From the IMG/VR virus record IMGVR_UViG_3300023174_000075, positions 1 through 64,000 of that record: a stretch of DNA of 64,000 nt; one strand, 5' to 3'. Shown here piece after piece: positions 1 to 8,060 of the stretch. Numbering within the stretch: position 1 is the first letter of the stretch; each line of letters opens with the position of its first letter. A model generated the notes under the pieces. It did not search any database. It worked only from the letters and a program-made list of their open reading frames with translations, and was not told where the DNA came from. This DNA comes from a virus. The translations under genes and the position numbers were made by a program.

Positions 1-188
1 TGCAAAACATATGATTTAGCTAAAGCTCCTTTATCATTGTTAACGTTAACGCTAGATTGCATCTTAATCCATGAATTACGAGAATTAAGATATTGTATAT
101 TATCAACAGTACGATTAACCATCGCATTTTGACGACGATTCAATGATGCTTTTATATTTTTATGAAACGTTTCTCTAAATATTGACAT
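1..188 (-). CDS. Structural (baseplate-type) protein, N-terminal part only
   Basis: Only the first 62 codons are in the window; the gene runs off the left edge. It begins MSIFRETFHKNIKASLNRRQ and continues with an Asn/Arg-rich stretch and a YLNSRNSWIKMQSSV segment. I know this kind of N-terminus from large structural proteins in the baseplate region of T4-like phages, but I cannot name the family. It is the last gene seen downstream of the tape-measure and baseplate cluster, separated by 6 bases from the LysM-like gene. The start is the only ATG near the preceding stop. It is too truncated for a firmer call. Confidence 0.6.
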   Translation of the reverse strand, partial: MSIFRETFHKNIKASLNRRQNAMVNRTVDNIQYLNSRNSWIKMQSSVNVNNDKGALAKSYVL

Positions 189-194
189 AACATT

Positions 195-500
195 TTATCT
201 GGCTTTATTAAAATTATTAAATAGATACATAACATCAGAAAGATTTTGTGGTATTCTTAATTGAGTACCTGGTATTGGAAATAATGAACCTTTAGTTACA
301 TTATTGTTGGCTGCTGATATAACCCACCATGCTTCTGAGTCATTATAATAAAGATAGGCTAGGTAATCAAGTCTGTCTCCAATAGTTGTTATAACATATA
401 TATCACTTTCTAATAAAGGAATATTAGGGTAATATTTTCCTTTTTCATAAGGAACGTTTTGGGATGTTTTTAGTATTGTTGGGTTATCGTATCGTGACAT
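195..500 (-). CDS. LysM-like baseplate protein (gp53-like candidate)
   Basis: A 101-residue protein. The middle segment (DRLDYLAYLYYNDSEAWWVI, then ISAANN and later GSLFPIPGTQLRIP) has the LysM-like layout: a tyrosine/aspartate-rich first half, a WW pair, then a proline-rich strand ending in a hydrophobic-arginine-isoleucine-proline motif. T4 gp53 and other myovirus baseplate wedge or hub proteins contain such a fold and help join wedges around the hub. It sits between two large tail proteins downstream of the tape measure, as expected for a baseplate subunit. T4 gp53 is about 196 residues, so this would be a minimal version. Assignment to gp53 rather than another LysM tail protein is inference. 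Confidence 0.55.
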   Translation of the reverse strand: MSRYDNPTILKTSQNVPYEKGKYYPNIPLLESDIYVITTIGDRLDYLAYLYYNDSEAWWVISAANNNVTKGSLFPIPGTQLRIPQNLSDVMYLFNNFNKAR

Positions 501-504
501 AATT

Positions 505-512
505 ATAAATAT
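505..512 (-). promoter_or_regulatory. ATATTTAT junction motif
   Basis: The coding strand reads ATATTTATAATT directly before the ATG of the LysM-like gene. It is one copy of the 8-mer found at about two dozen gene junctions here; a promoter role is inferred. Confidence 0.4.
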
Positions 513-514
513 TA

Positions 515-2926
515 TTATTTAGTTTTAGTTCCCAATCCAAAGCTTCCTGTTATATATTGGGTACTATTACTACCTGTTAAGTAATTCTGTGCTATATGAG
601 ATACAAAGTTAGTTTCAGATTCTTTATTTGATAATCTATTTTTATTTCCTGTTTGAGAACCAATAGGTGTAAAGCTTAGTTGTACTTCAATAATGTGAGG
701 TAAAATTAATTTATCTTTATTACCATCAATATTAATTTCCCAAGGTGAGTCAGTTGATACTGTATAGGTTAATGAATCAAATATTCCTGGTTGGCTATTA
801 ATATAGTTTCCAACTGTCATTCTAACTAATGGACCCCTCATTAATCCTCCATCCTGACTTACATAGTCTGGCATTAAATTGCTCATTAAAGCATTTAATT
901 TTTGATACATAGGTTTCATTTCTCCTTCTGATAAAGCTGCTACTTTAAAACTTATATTTATTTTACGAGTAAATCCAGTATACACATAAAATTTTTCTCC
1001 TCTACCAGCATATTTTATATCAGTCCAATCTGCATTTACACTATCTGATAAATTTGTTATATATGCTCTAAATACCATATATACTGATTTAGTTGATGGA
1101 GATGTAGCATCAATAGCTTCAATCATAAACGGAACTAGATCTTTTATTCTATAAGGGTTTGAATTAATAGTTACTGAGTCCCAACTTGCTGCTTCTCCTG
1201 GTCTTGCTGAAAATATTGGAGTTAGGTTGATGGAATCTTGTCTTCCACTGCCAAAATTAGTTTCACGAGAAACTTTATCCCAACGAGAAGCACTAATGAC
1301 AACCGCTTCATTATATCCATTTTTATAAATTATAGAACCAAGTAAATCTGTTTTATCATCATAATTCCCTATAGCATTATATACATCATTATACCCATAT
1401 ATATTATTTCCTTTTCCTCTAATAGTGTTATATATTCCTATTAAAGGACTATAAACTGCATCTAATGTTTGAAGATCATATGTATCGTTATCAACTTGAT
1501 CATAATCAGCATATTGTCGAGTTTGTGCTAAAGAGGATGCTATGTCACTATTATCAAAATCATCAACTTCAGGATGTGATCCTATTTCATAGGTGGTGCT
1601 ACTTTTAGATACTCTTTTATTTGATCCTAAAGCATTTCCTATTAAACTGGAATTTTTTGGGTTTGGATCTATATAATCTAAAGAATGCCTATCATCTGAT
1701 TGTCCAAGTTGCACATATTTACCAGCATTTTCTCTACTATGTCTTAAAGATTCTTCTATTTTGGCTAAATCTTCAGTAAAAGAATATCTTCTAATAGATG
1801 TAAATCCAAGTCCATAGGTTGAACCAGGACCCGTTAAATAATCATCTATATTTGTTTTAGTAGAATCAGGTAATTTTAAATTTTTATATTTAATTCTATC
1901 ACCAAATAATCTTAGGGGAGATGAAAGAACAGATCCAAAAACCTCTAGTGCTCCGAATACACCCTCTTCTCCAAAAGCAAGTTCTTCAGCAGCTGCTGTA
2001 TTTGCTGTTATTAAGCGATTTGCTCTTCTAGTAGCTCTAGTTTGTCTACGAGCAGCTCTTCTACCTTTTCTATTTATTTTTTTAGTGCTTCTTCTTAACT
2101 TTCTAAGTATCTCACTTGCATTAACTGCCTCTCCTTCTCCATCTCCTAATTCAAATTTTTGTGTTAATCTTAATAATCTATTTGAGGGTGGTTCTAATGC
2201 ATTTACAAGTCCACTGCTGCTTAATTTATTATTTACTAATTCATTATTCCATTTAGTTATATCTTCATACTTATCATCATTAGAGATAGGTAATAAGCCA
2301 TGTCTTAAAATATGGCCACCAATATAATTAACAGGGATTTGAGCTATAGTGTTAATACCTAAATTATATAAGCGAGTAGGTTCTAAATATCCTCTAGTGG
2401 TAGTTCCTACTATATTTCCTAATTGACCTGTTAATATTGAATTACCTACTTCTTTTATAAGCTTCCATGGAGAATTAGAAAATGCCGATATTTTATATCG
2501 TTTCCATTCTAATCTAGGATTAGTCAATTGCATTGCTGCTTGACGAGCTAAAAATAAAGGACCTTTAGGTGTATCAGTAAAGAATTTAGCTATACGAATA
2601 GTATCTGTTATAGAAGCGTTAGTAGCTCCTATAGCACCTCCTCTAATAAAACCATCATCAATTTTTCCAAATTGATCAATAGCAATACCTGCTTTTAATA
2701 AAGCTTCATCTGCATTAAATTTATCTATTCCAAACCAACCGCCTACATTAGAAACACCATTAAGAAATTGTTTTAATAATGGATTTCTAAGAAGTAAATT
2801 TAATGATGGTGATATTGGATTATTTATATCCGTTTGAATATATGGTTGACTACTACTTCCTCCATTAGGACCATCATGTCCGTATTTAAGGGATTTAAGA
2901 TTTGTTTGTAGATTTATTAAAGGCAT
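515..2926 (-). CDS. Large baseplate/tail structural protein
   Basis: An 803-residue protein. The N-terminal 250 residues are Gly/Asn/Leu-rich. A very basic patch lies at about residues 280-305 (RKLRRSTKKINRKGRRAARR). The C-terminal 250 residues look like a compact beta domain: RIKDLVPFMIEAID, then FRAYITNLSDS, ending with HIIEVQLSFTPIGS. That C-terminal layout resembles tube-like domains of T4-type baseplate-tube initiator proteins (gp48/gp54), and the position two genes downstream of the tape measure fits. I cannot assign a T4 gene number from sequence alone. The basic patch is unusual for a baseplate protein and might bind nucleic acid or acidic partners. Confidence 0.55.
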   Translation of the reverse strand: MPLINLQTNLKSLKYGHDGPNGGSSSQPYIQTDINNPISPSLNLLLRNPLLKQFLNGVSNVGGWFGIDKFNADEALLKAGIAIDQFGKIDDGFIRGGAIGATNASITDTIRIAKFFTDTPKGPLFLARQAAMQLTNPRLEWKRYKISAFSNSPWKLIKEVGNSILTGQLGNIVGTTTRGYLEPTRLYNLGINTIAQIPVNYIGGHILRHGLLPISNDDKYEDITKWNNELVNNKLSSSGLVNALEPPSNRLLRLTQKFELGDGEGEAVNASEILRKLRRSTKKINRKGRRAARRQTRATRRANRLITANTAAAEELAFGEEGVFGALEVFGSVLSSPLRLFGDRIKYKNLKLPDSTKTNIDDYLTGPGSTYGLGFTSIRRYSFTEDLAKIEESLRHSRENAGKYVQLGQSDDRHSLDYIDPNPKNSSLIGNALGSNKRVSKSSTTYEIGSHPEVDDFDNSDIASSLAQTRQYADYDQVDNDTYDLQTLDAVYSPLIGIYNTIRGKGNNIYGYNDVYNAIGNYDDKTDLLGSIIYKNGYNEAVVISASRWDKVSRETNFGSGRQDSINLTPIFSARPGEAASWDSVTINSNPYRIKDLVPFMIEAIDATSPSTKSVYMVFRAYITNLSDSVNADWTDIKYAGRGEKFYVYTGFTRKINISFKVAALSEGEMKPMYQKLNALMSNLMPDYVSQDGGLMRGPLVRMTVGNYINSQPGIFDSLTYTVSTDSPWEINIDGNKDKLILPHIIEVQLSFTPIGSQTGNKNRLSNKESETNFVSHIAQNYLTGSNSTQYITGSFGLGTKTK

Positions 2927-2939
2927 CTAATAATTTTAA

Positions 2940-3302
2940 TTAGTATTGACCAGTTGATGGTCCTAAATCTGAATATTTCCTTCCAGCTTTTGATTTGTAT
3001 ATTTGAGTTACAACGCCAGTGCCATTTCCAGCAGCATAGTTGGTAGGAGCATTACTATCTAATTCATCAATTTGAGATGGGGTTGGTAATAATGTAAGGC
3101 CTTGGTTTGCTTGTCTATTAAAATCTATAACGCGTACATTAGGATCACCATCTACAGAATATGTATTTTGTAATTCACTAAGTTTTGGATCTAATGTATT
3201 AGCAGCTCCTAAGAAACCCCATCCTGGTTGGCTAGGGCGTGGATTTAATCCATTACCCTGTAAGCTATATAAACTATTGCTTAATTGATCTATTATTGCC
3301 AT
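2940..3302 (-). CDS. Small tail-region protein of unknown function
   Basis: A 120-residue soluble protein rich in Pro, Gly and Asn (GLNPRPSQPGWGFLGAANTL near residues 17-36), with no transmembrane segment or catalytic motif that I recognise. It lies between the tape measure and the large baseplate gene, so a minor tail or baseplate role is inferred from position only. The start ATG follows a junction motif by about 25 bases, which supports the chosen start. Confidence 0.5.
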   Translation of the reverse strand: MAIIDQLSNSLYSLQGNGLNPRPSQPGWGFLGAANTLDPKLSELQNTYSVDGDPNVRVIDFNRQANQGLTLLPTPSQIDELDSNAPTNYAAGNGTGVVTQIYKSKAGRKYSDLGPSTGQY

Positions 3303-3326
3303 GTTATTTTATTTTGGTTATTTGAT

Positions 3327-3334
3327 ATAAATAT
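3327..3334 (-). promoter_or_regulatory. ATATTTAT junction motif
   Basis: The coding strand reads ATATTTATATC, about 24 bases before the ATG of the 120-residue gene and just after the tape-measure stop. Promoter role inferred. Confidence 0.4.
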
Positions 3335-3341
3335 TTGTTTG

Positions 3342-5396
3342 TTATGCTAATTTATATGAATTTATACTTTGTTGAGTACCAGTTGATACTTGTCTTCCAA
3401 CTTGTGTACCAACTTTTTGACTATCCATATAAATGTCGTTTGATTTAGTTTTCATTGTTTGGTGTAAACTATCAATTGCTGCTACTAATGCGCTATTGTC
3501 TCCACCACTTCTTTTTCCACCACCTAAATTAGTACCTGCTACTATTGTGTCATTATCATTAAATGCTGTGATGCTACCTTTATCAAGTAACATACGTTGA
3601 CCGTATCCTGGAGATATAACGTCATCTCCTTTTGATAACATAGATGTAAATCCTACAAGTGCGGCTGCTGCTACTGCTGCTGCTATACCAAATCCTATAA
3701 TAGGTATTGAAGCTGCGGATTTAGCCATTGTTAAAGCAGCCTCTACTGCAGTTTGTTGTGCTGCTTTTCTTTTTGCTGCAAGGTCAAGAAGGGTTATACT
3801 TAATGAGTATACTTGTCTTGCTATGTACACTGCCATAATAGCTGCTAAACCTTGTGCTGAATTAAGCATTGTGGCCATTGCTGAGGCTAGTTTTCCAAAA
3901 GCTCCTTCTGCCATTCCACCAACAGTAGCTTCTAATTGCATCATGGCATTATTAAATTTTTCTTGAATAGATTGTTGTTCTTTTTGTTTATCAAGATATT
4001 GATCTAATGCTAACCCTGATTTTTCAAAATCTTCTAATTGGGTTTTATTTAATTTAGCGGCTTCATCTCCATATTTGTTAATAGCTTTTTGTTGCATTAA
4101 CATTTCAGACATTTCATCTCTACTTAATCCAAATGCTTTTGCTAATGATGTTTGAGCAATAACATTCATATTTTGATATTCTTCTAACGACCCTACCTGA
4201 TCTGCTATCTCTCTAGTTAGATCTAATTGGTTACCAGTTAATGCTGCTTCTCTAGCTTTCTCTAAATTAATTTTCCTTCCAGTTATTAATTCAGCTTCTA
4301 ATTCATTTTCAATTGATGATTCAAAATCTAATAATGAATCTCCAATTTTATTTACTTGTTCTAAGCTGGATCCTAATTTTTTAGCTTCAACTACAGCTTG
4401 AGCTATTGCTTTGGGATTACCTTGAAATTTAACTAATATACCAGCACTTAATTTACTAATACTAGATAATAATTCTTTATCACTAATATTAATTCTATTA
4501 GCTTGTTGAGCATAAAAAGCACCTTTACGTAAATCAGATACATATTCTCTTGTGGATTTTCCTGAAGCGGCTGATAGTGTTGTTAATTTTCCTGCTTCAT
4601 CTGCTGATAACCCTATTATTTCTGTTAATTTTGAAAAATTTTCTAATTGTTCTGCGCTAAATTGGGCTTGGAATCCTAATTGTTCTGTTAATTCACCTTG
4701 TGCTTTACTTAATCTTAAAGCATTAGCGTAACCCTCTTTTGATGCTCTAGAATAAGCATCAAAGCTATTATACATTTCAGCTGCAGCATCTCTGCTAATA
4801 CCCATGGATTTACCCATGCCTGTTATAGCAGTATCTGTTTTTTTAGCAGCATTTAATACAAATGTAAATATAGCGGATAAGGGTCCTAGTAAATCATTAT
4901 ATAAAGACTTTAATTTTTTAAGTCTACTACCTAACATTTTATCTATTTCCCCTTGTTGTTTCTTTTCTTTTGTTATTTTATCTTCTTCTTCAGCAATTTG
5001 TACTAATTTTCTATATTGATCTTCAAGTGATTGGCTTATTTGCATTTCAGCCCTTGCTTGGTCAAATTTAAGTTTAGCTGTCTCTAATGCTTTTTGATTA
5101 CTTTTTGATTGAGTTTGAACGGATTTTGCTAAGGCTTTAGTATAACTTTCTTCAGCTATTTTTCTCTTTATTAAAAGTACCTCATTATCATCAGCTAACT
5201 TATTTAATTTTTTAGTAATAGATTCAGCATCTTCTAGAGGATCAGATAGTTTTCTAGCTTCAACAGTAGCTTTTGCAAACCCACCTGCTAAATTCTTCCC
5301 CAATAAATCTCCAGATTCAATTATTCGTTGATTAATTCTATCCAATTCGGCATTGAATTGATCTAGTTGTTGTTGGGTGTCTTGTGATGTTGCCAT
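3342..5396 (-). CDS. Tape measure-like tail protein
   Basis: A 684-residue protein with the build of a tail tape measure. Long charged helical and coiled-coil stretches rich in Gln/Lys/Glu fill residues 1-160. Helical segments alternate with Ala/Gly-rich parts through the middle. Strongly hydrophobic segments follow at about residues 505-590 (LAAIMAVYIARQVYSLSI and an Ala-rich helix), then a Gly/Ser-rich C-terminus. Tape measures set tail length and pass into the host envelope on infection. Its place directly downstream of the tube and the frameshifting chaperone-like gene is the classic order tube, chaperone, tape measure. T4 gp29 (590 residues) is the functional counterpart; sequence-level homology cannot be shown here. 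Confidence 0.75.
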   Translation of the reverse strand: MATSQDTQQQLDQFNAELDRINQRIIESGDLLGKNLAGGFAKATVEARKLSDPLEDAESITKKLNKLADDNEVLLIKRKIAEESYTKALAKSVQTQSKSNQKALETAKLKFDQARAEMQISQSLEDQYRKLVQIAEEEDKITKEKKQQGEIDKMLGSRLKKLKSLYNDLLGPLSAIFTFVLNAAKKTDTAITGMGKSMGISRDAAAEMYNSFDAYSRASKEGYANALRLSKAQGELTEQLGFQAQFSAEQLENFSKLTEIIGLSADEAGKLTTLSAASGKSTREYVSDLRKGAFYAQQANRINISDKELLSSISKLSAGILVKFQGNPKAIAQAVVEAKKLGSSLEQVNKIGDSLLDFESSIENELEAELITGRKINLEKAREAALTGNQLDLTREIADQVGSLEEYQNMNVIAQTSLAKAFGLSRDEMSEMLMQQKAINKYGDEAAKLNKTQLEDFEKSGLALDQYLDKQKEQQSIQEKFNNAMMQLEATVGGMAEGAFGKLASAMATMLNSAQGLAAIMAVYIARQVYSLSITLLDLAAKRKAAQQTAVEAALTMAKSAASIPIIGFGIAAAVAAAALVGFTSMLSKGDDVISPGYGQRMLLDKGSITAFNDNDTIVAGTNLGGGKRSGGDNSALVAAIDSLHQTMKTKSNDIYMDSQKVGTQVGRQVSTGTQQSINSYKLA

Positions 5397-5414
5397 TAAT
5401 ACAATATTGTGTAT

Positions 5415-5422
5415 ATAAATAT
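5415..5422 (-). promoter_or_regulatory. ATATTTAT junction motif before the tape measure
   Basis: The coding strand reads ATATTTATATAC, two bases after the T-tract of the terminator hairpin and about 18 bases before the tape-measure ATG. The terminator-then-motif order supports a promoter. Confidence 0.5.
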
Positions 5423-5423
5423 C

Positions 5424-5446
5424 AAAAGCGCCTATTTTTTAGGCGC
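5424..5446 (-). terminator. Rho-independent terminator after the chaperone frames
   Basis: On the minus strand a perfect 7-bp stem GCGCCTA / TAGGCGC with an AAAAA loop is followed by TTTT. It overlaps the stop codon of the frameshift extension and precedes the tape-measure junction motif. Confidence 0.75.
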
Positions 5447-5695
5447 CTTTGCAGTATATGTTGGTTGAGGAGCTATGTTCGGACGTGCTACTTCACTTTT
5501 ATTTTTTAACGTATTATTTTGTTTTTCTATCTCTTCATTTTGCTTGTTATAATGTTCCTTCATCAAATTAAACGTAGTTCGACGTAACCATAAGGGCATA
5601 CTATATACGGTTTCCCAATCGTACCCACCATTACCATGAAATACTATTTCATGTATTTGTTTGAATAGATGTGGTCTATACTCCGGAGTCAGGCC
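5432..5695 (-). CDS. Frameshift extension of the gp26-like protein (tail-assembly chaperone, long form)
   Basis: Eighty-seven codons open in the +1 (equivalently -2) frame relative to the gp26-like gene. They begin GLTPEYRPHLFKQIHEIVFH, continue with GNGGYDWETVYSMPLWLRR, and end in a Lys/Gln/Pro-rich tail. The frame is open back to a stop at 5705-5707, and its first ATG is codon 34, after the most protein-like part. Independent translation is therefore unlikely. The 0-frame and this frame overlap on a run of seven T (coding strand). Fusion would give about 332 residues, 245 from the 0-frame. The position between tube and tape measure matches the programmed-frameshift chaperones known in many phages. 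The frame itself is seen; its expression is inferred. Confidence 0.7.
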   Translation of the reverse strand, partial: GLTPEYRPHLFKQIHEIVFHGNGGYDWETVYSMPLWLRRTTFNLMKEHYNKQNEEIEKQNNTLKNKSEVARPNIAPQPTYTAKAPKK

Positions 5696-6431
5696 AAAAA
5701 AAGTTTAATGAAATTGGGACTGTTATACCCTCCCCTGTATAACTTTCATCTTCTGGAATGAATTTCATTTCAACGTCTGGTTGAATACTATTATAATATT
5801 CACGTAATGCTCTAGCATCAGGTGCTAATAGGAAACCATCTACAAAATCACGAATTGATTTTAATTCACGATCACTATTGATAGAAGTAATTATATATTT
5901 TAAACGAGTAGTAACATCGTATGAGCCATTTGGATTTACTTTTGTTAATCCTTTAATTTCAGCATCAATTTTCTTTTCATCACCGTGTGTTAATAATTTA
6001 AATGTTACTGTATTACCTGATTTAGGTAAATCAAAGGTAAAATCATTACCTTTTTTAAATAATGATTCATCAATTTTCTTTTCTTCTAATTTAGATAAAT
6101 CAACAGTTGCCTCTAACTCTTTTCCACGGCCATCAGTGTATTTAAACTGATATTCAGCTCCATATCCTAAAATACGTGCTGAAATTAATATTGCATTTTT
6201 ATCACCAATTAATAAATCATCATAATTAAATGGTGTTACAATTAATGACTGCAATAATTTATCAATTACAGTGCCTTGGCGAATGAAATTGCTATTAGTA
6301 AGGATATCTTCTTCCTTAGCTGTCATATACTTCATTTCAATTTCACCTTTAGATAGTGGTGATTCTTTTGGATACAGTAAACCTTTGGAGGGTAACGAAA
6401 CGACTTCTGTTGGTAACTTTAATTCTGCCAT
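5676..6431 (-). CDS. 26: gp26-like baseplate/tail assembly protein (short form of chaperone)
   Basis: A 251-residue protein beginning MAELKLPTEVVSLPSKGLLY, with GEIEMKYMTAKEEDIL at about residues 29-44 and IVTPFNYDDLLIGDKNAI near 65-82. This SKG-x-Y plus K-Y-M/L-T-x-K-E-E-D-I pattern is typical of the T4 gp26-type baseplate protein family found in T4-like phages. T4 gp26 (208 residues) is a baseplate hub component or assembly factor. Here the gene lies between tube and tape measure and ends NFFWPDSGV on a T7 run that allows a shift into an 87-codon extension. This makes it a good candidate for the tail-assembly chaperone pair. The family call is firm; the chaperone role is inferred. Confidence 0.75.
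   Translation of the reverse strand: MAELKLPTEVVSLPSKGLLYPKESPLSKGEIEMKYMTAKEEDILTNSNFIRQGTVIDKLLQSLIVTPFNYDDLLIGDKNAILISARILGYGAEYQFKYTDGRGKELEATVDLSKLEEKKIDESLFKKGNDFTFDLPKSGNTVTFKLLTHGDEKKIDAEIKGLTKVNPNGSYDVTTRLKYIITSINSDRELKSIRDFVDGFLLAPDARALREYYNSIQPDVEMKFIPEDESYTGEGITVPISLNFFWPDSGV
5694..5702 (-). other. Candidate programmed frameshift site
   Basis: The coding strand reads AAC TTT TTT TGG in the gp26 frame. A P-site Phe tRNA on TTT can move one base forward to another TTT, giving GGC as the next codon and entering the 87-codon frame. A -2 slip on the same T7 run reaches the same frame. The -1 frame stops after two codons (TTG GCC TGA), so -1 is excluded. Confidence 0.6.
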
Positions 6432-6460
6432 AAACTTGTTTTATTTTATTTTGTTCGTAT

Positions 6461-6468
6461 ATAAATAT
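6461..6468 (-). promoter_or_regulatory. ATATTTAT junction motif
   Basis: The coding strand reads ATATATTTATATAC about 29 bases before the gp26-like ATG, in the gap after the three-repeat tail protein. Promoter role inferred. Confidence 0.42.
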
Positions 6469-6480
6469 ATAAAAAGATAA

Positions 6481-7443
6481 CTAGATGTAAGCACTTATAA
6501 AATCTGAGTAAGTATTTGTTGCTGAATATACTTGATTAAATTTAGATACTGGTTTACCTTCTGTTGCAAAATACCCTCTAACTGGTGTTGCTCCGTTTGT
6601 TGTTATAGGATAAATTGTTGGGTCTTTTTGTTGATTATACGGAATACCACCATTTACTCCTGGTTCTTCTGTATCCAAATCAGTCATGGAAAATGTATTC
6701 TTTCCATTACTTCTATTTCTAGTAAATCTACTTTCACCTTTAATAGGATATGCATCTAAATAAGTATCTCCAGGAAACCACACTTGAGTAAATTGGATAG
6801 CAGGACCCGGATTTGATAATAAATTAGGTGTACCTGTTGCTAATGGAGGATAGTTTGTTGTTATGTCCTGTATTGGAGAAGAAAGTCGTTCAACATCAAA
6901 ATCGGTAATGTCTAATGTATTTTTTCCACGACCTAAATCCTCAGTAAATCTACTATTTCCAGCTATAGAATATCTATCTAGATACTGTTGGTCTGGGAAG
7001 AAAGGTTGTGAAAATCGTTGTGGGTATGATGGATTAGCATATAGTGTTGGGGTACCTGTTGTATATATTCCATATGTTGTAGAAATATCATCACTATAAA
7101 ACCCATTAGGACCATCATTTTCAACATCAAAATTAGTAATGTTAAATGTGGTTATCCCACGACCTAAATCCTCAGTAAATCTGCTATTTCCATCATAATA
7201 TATATCTAAATATTGTTCATAAGGAAACCAACGTTGAAAAAATCGATTAGCATGACCTGGGTTTGAATATATTGTGGGGGTACCTGTTGTATATTGTGGA
7301 TAGCCAGTTGATGTATCATTAGTTGGGGGAACAGTATATATATAATTACTATCCTCTAAATCTAGACTTGTTTTATCAAAAGATGCTAACAGTCCTAAAT
7401 TAGTAGTAAATGAAGGTACATTTAAATTAGGTAAAAAAGCCAT
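6481..7443 (-). CDS. Three-repeat tail protein of unknown function
   Basis: A 320-residue protein made largely of three tandem copies of a module of about 58 residues, at roughly 50-108, 126-184 and 201-259, with a period near 75. Each copy has TTGTP or ATGTP, then a hydrophobic-Asn-Pro pair, an aromatic-rich FFP or WFP turn, Q/T-YLD, GNSRFTEDLGRG or a variant, and a closing T/N-FDVE-like strand. The third copy is the most diverged. It sits between the tube and the gp26-like chaperone gene, where T4 has no equivalent. A tail-decorating or tube-associated role is inferred from position; I do not recognise the family. Confidence 0.55.
   Translation of the reverse strand: MAFLPNLNVPSFTTNLGLLASFDKTSLDLEDSNYIYTVPPTNDTSTGYPQYTTGTPTIYSNPGHANRFFQRWFPYEQYLDIYYDGNSRFTEDLGRGITTFNITNFDVENDGPNGFYSDDISTTYGIYTTGTPTLYANPSYPQRFSQPFFPDQQYLDRYSIAGNSRFTEDLGRGKNTLDITDFDVERLSSPIQDITTNYPPLATGTPNLLSNPGPAIQFTQVWFPGDTYLDAYPIKGESRFTRNRSNGKNTFSMTDLDTEEPGVNGGIPYNQQKDPTIYPITTNGATPVRGYFATEGKPVSKFNQVYSATNTYSDFISAYI
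6667..7299 (-). repeat. Three tandem protein-coding repeats
   Basis: Three copies with a period of about 225 bases, each encoding TGTP...YLD...SRFT...N/T-FDVE. Copies 1 and 2 share SRFTEDLGRG exactly; copy 3 reads SRFTRNRSNG. This is divergence by amino-acid change within one gene, not a DNA satellite. Confidence 0.75.
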
Positions 7444-7461
7444 AGTATTATTTTATCATAT

Positions 7462-7469
7462 ATAAATAT
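7462..7469 (-). promoter_or_regulatory. ATATTTAT junction motif
   Basis: The coding strand reads CTTTATATTTATATAT directly after the T-rich tail of the terminator hairpin and about 18 bases before the ATG of the three-repeat gene. Confidence 0.5.
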
Positions 7470-7470
7470 A

Positions 7471-7498
7471 AAGAAAAGCGCCTGTTATTAACAGACGC
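7471..7498 (-). terminator. Rho-independent terminator after the tail tube gene
   Basis: On the minus strand the stem GCGTCTGTT / AACAGGCGC (one G-T pair) has a 3-base loop and is followed by TTTTCTTT. It lies about 27 bases past the tube stop, giving the very abundant tube mRNA its own end. Confidence 0.75.
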
Positions 7499-7524
7499 TT
7501 CCTTTTTATAATTATGAAGTATTC

Positions 7525-8010
7525 TTAGAAGTTTAGGATACAATAATCCATAGCAATTGTCATTGAAATACTAACAGCTGAGTCAGCACTCCAATCGTAA
7601 TCACCAAAAGTTGCTGTTTTAACATAAGCACCTTTAATAATCCATTCACTAACAATATCACCTACTGGACCTAAAACGTTCATTGTGATATCTTTTTTAT
7701 AAAAATCAGAATAACCATCACGGCCTGTTACTGATTCATGAGCCAAACGAGCCCATTCCATTACTGATTGAGCACCTGATGGAGTAACGGGATCGTATAA
7801 TTCTAAGCTCATATCATTCCATTTTACCTTACCTTTTACTTTACGGTAAACGTTGATATGATCTAAAATTACTTCACCAGCTTCAAAGCCAGGAGCTGCA
7901 GCTTTCTTAATTAGGTAAGCTGGGATACCATCTATATACATAATAAACCTATTTTGAACTTTTGGTTCAAAAGCGGTAAACATTATTTCATTTGGATTTA
8001 ATACGGCCAT
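7525..8010 (-). CDS. 19: Tail tube protein (gp19-like)
   Basis: A 161-residue protein, almost the length of T4 gp19 (163). It begins MAVLNPNEIMFTAFEPKVQN, then FIMYIDGIPAYLIKKAAAPG, and contains VYRKVKGKVKWNDMSLELYDPV, a typical T4-type tube core. Tube monomers stack as hexamer rings through which DNA passes. It directly follows the sheath gene, as in T4 (18 then 19), and is bounded by a junction motif upstream and a strong terminator downstream, consistent with very high expression. The start is set by the motif spacing and the family-like N-terminus. Confidence 0.9.
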   Translation of the reverse strand: MAVLNPNEIMFTAFEPKVQNRFIMYIDGIPAYLIKKAAAPGFEAGEVILDHINVYRKVKGKVKWNDMSLELYDPVTPSGAQSVMEWARLAHESVTGRDGYSDFYKKDITMNVLGPVGDIVSEWIIKGAYVKTATFGDYDWSADSAVSISMTIAMDYCILNF

Positions 8011-8036
8011 TTTATATTATAATTTATTTGTTGTCA

Positions 8037-8044
8037 ATAAATAT
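8037..8044 (-). promoter_or_regulatory. ATATTTAT junction motif before the tube gene
   Basis: The coding strand reads ATATATTTATTGAC about 26 bases before the tube ATG, in the sheath-tube gap. Promoter role inferred. Confidence 0.45.
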
Positions 8045-8060
8045 ATGGAACTACATCCCC

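Noticed and set aside
5432-5695. The second frame as an independent small gene
   Set aside because: Its best-looking protein sequence comes before the first ATG, so a frameshift from the gp26-like gene explains it better.
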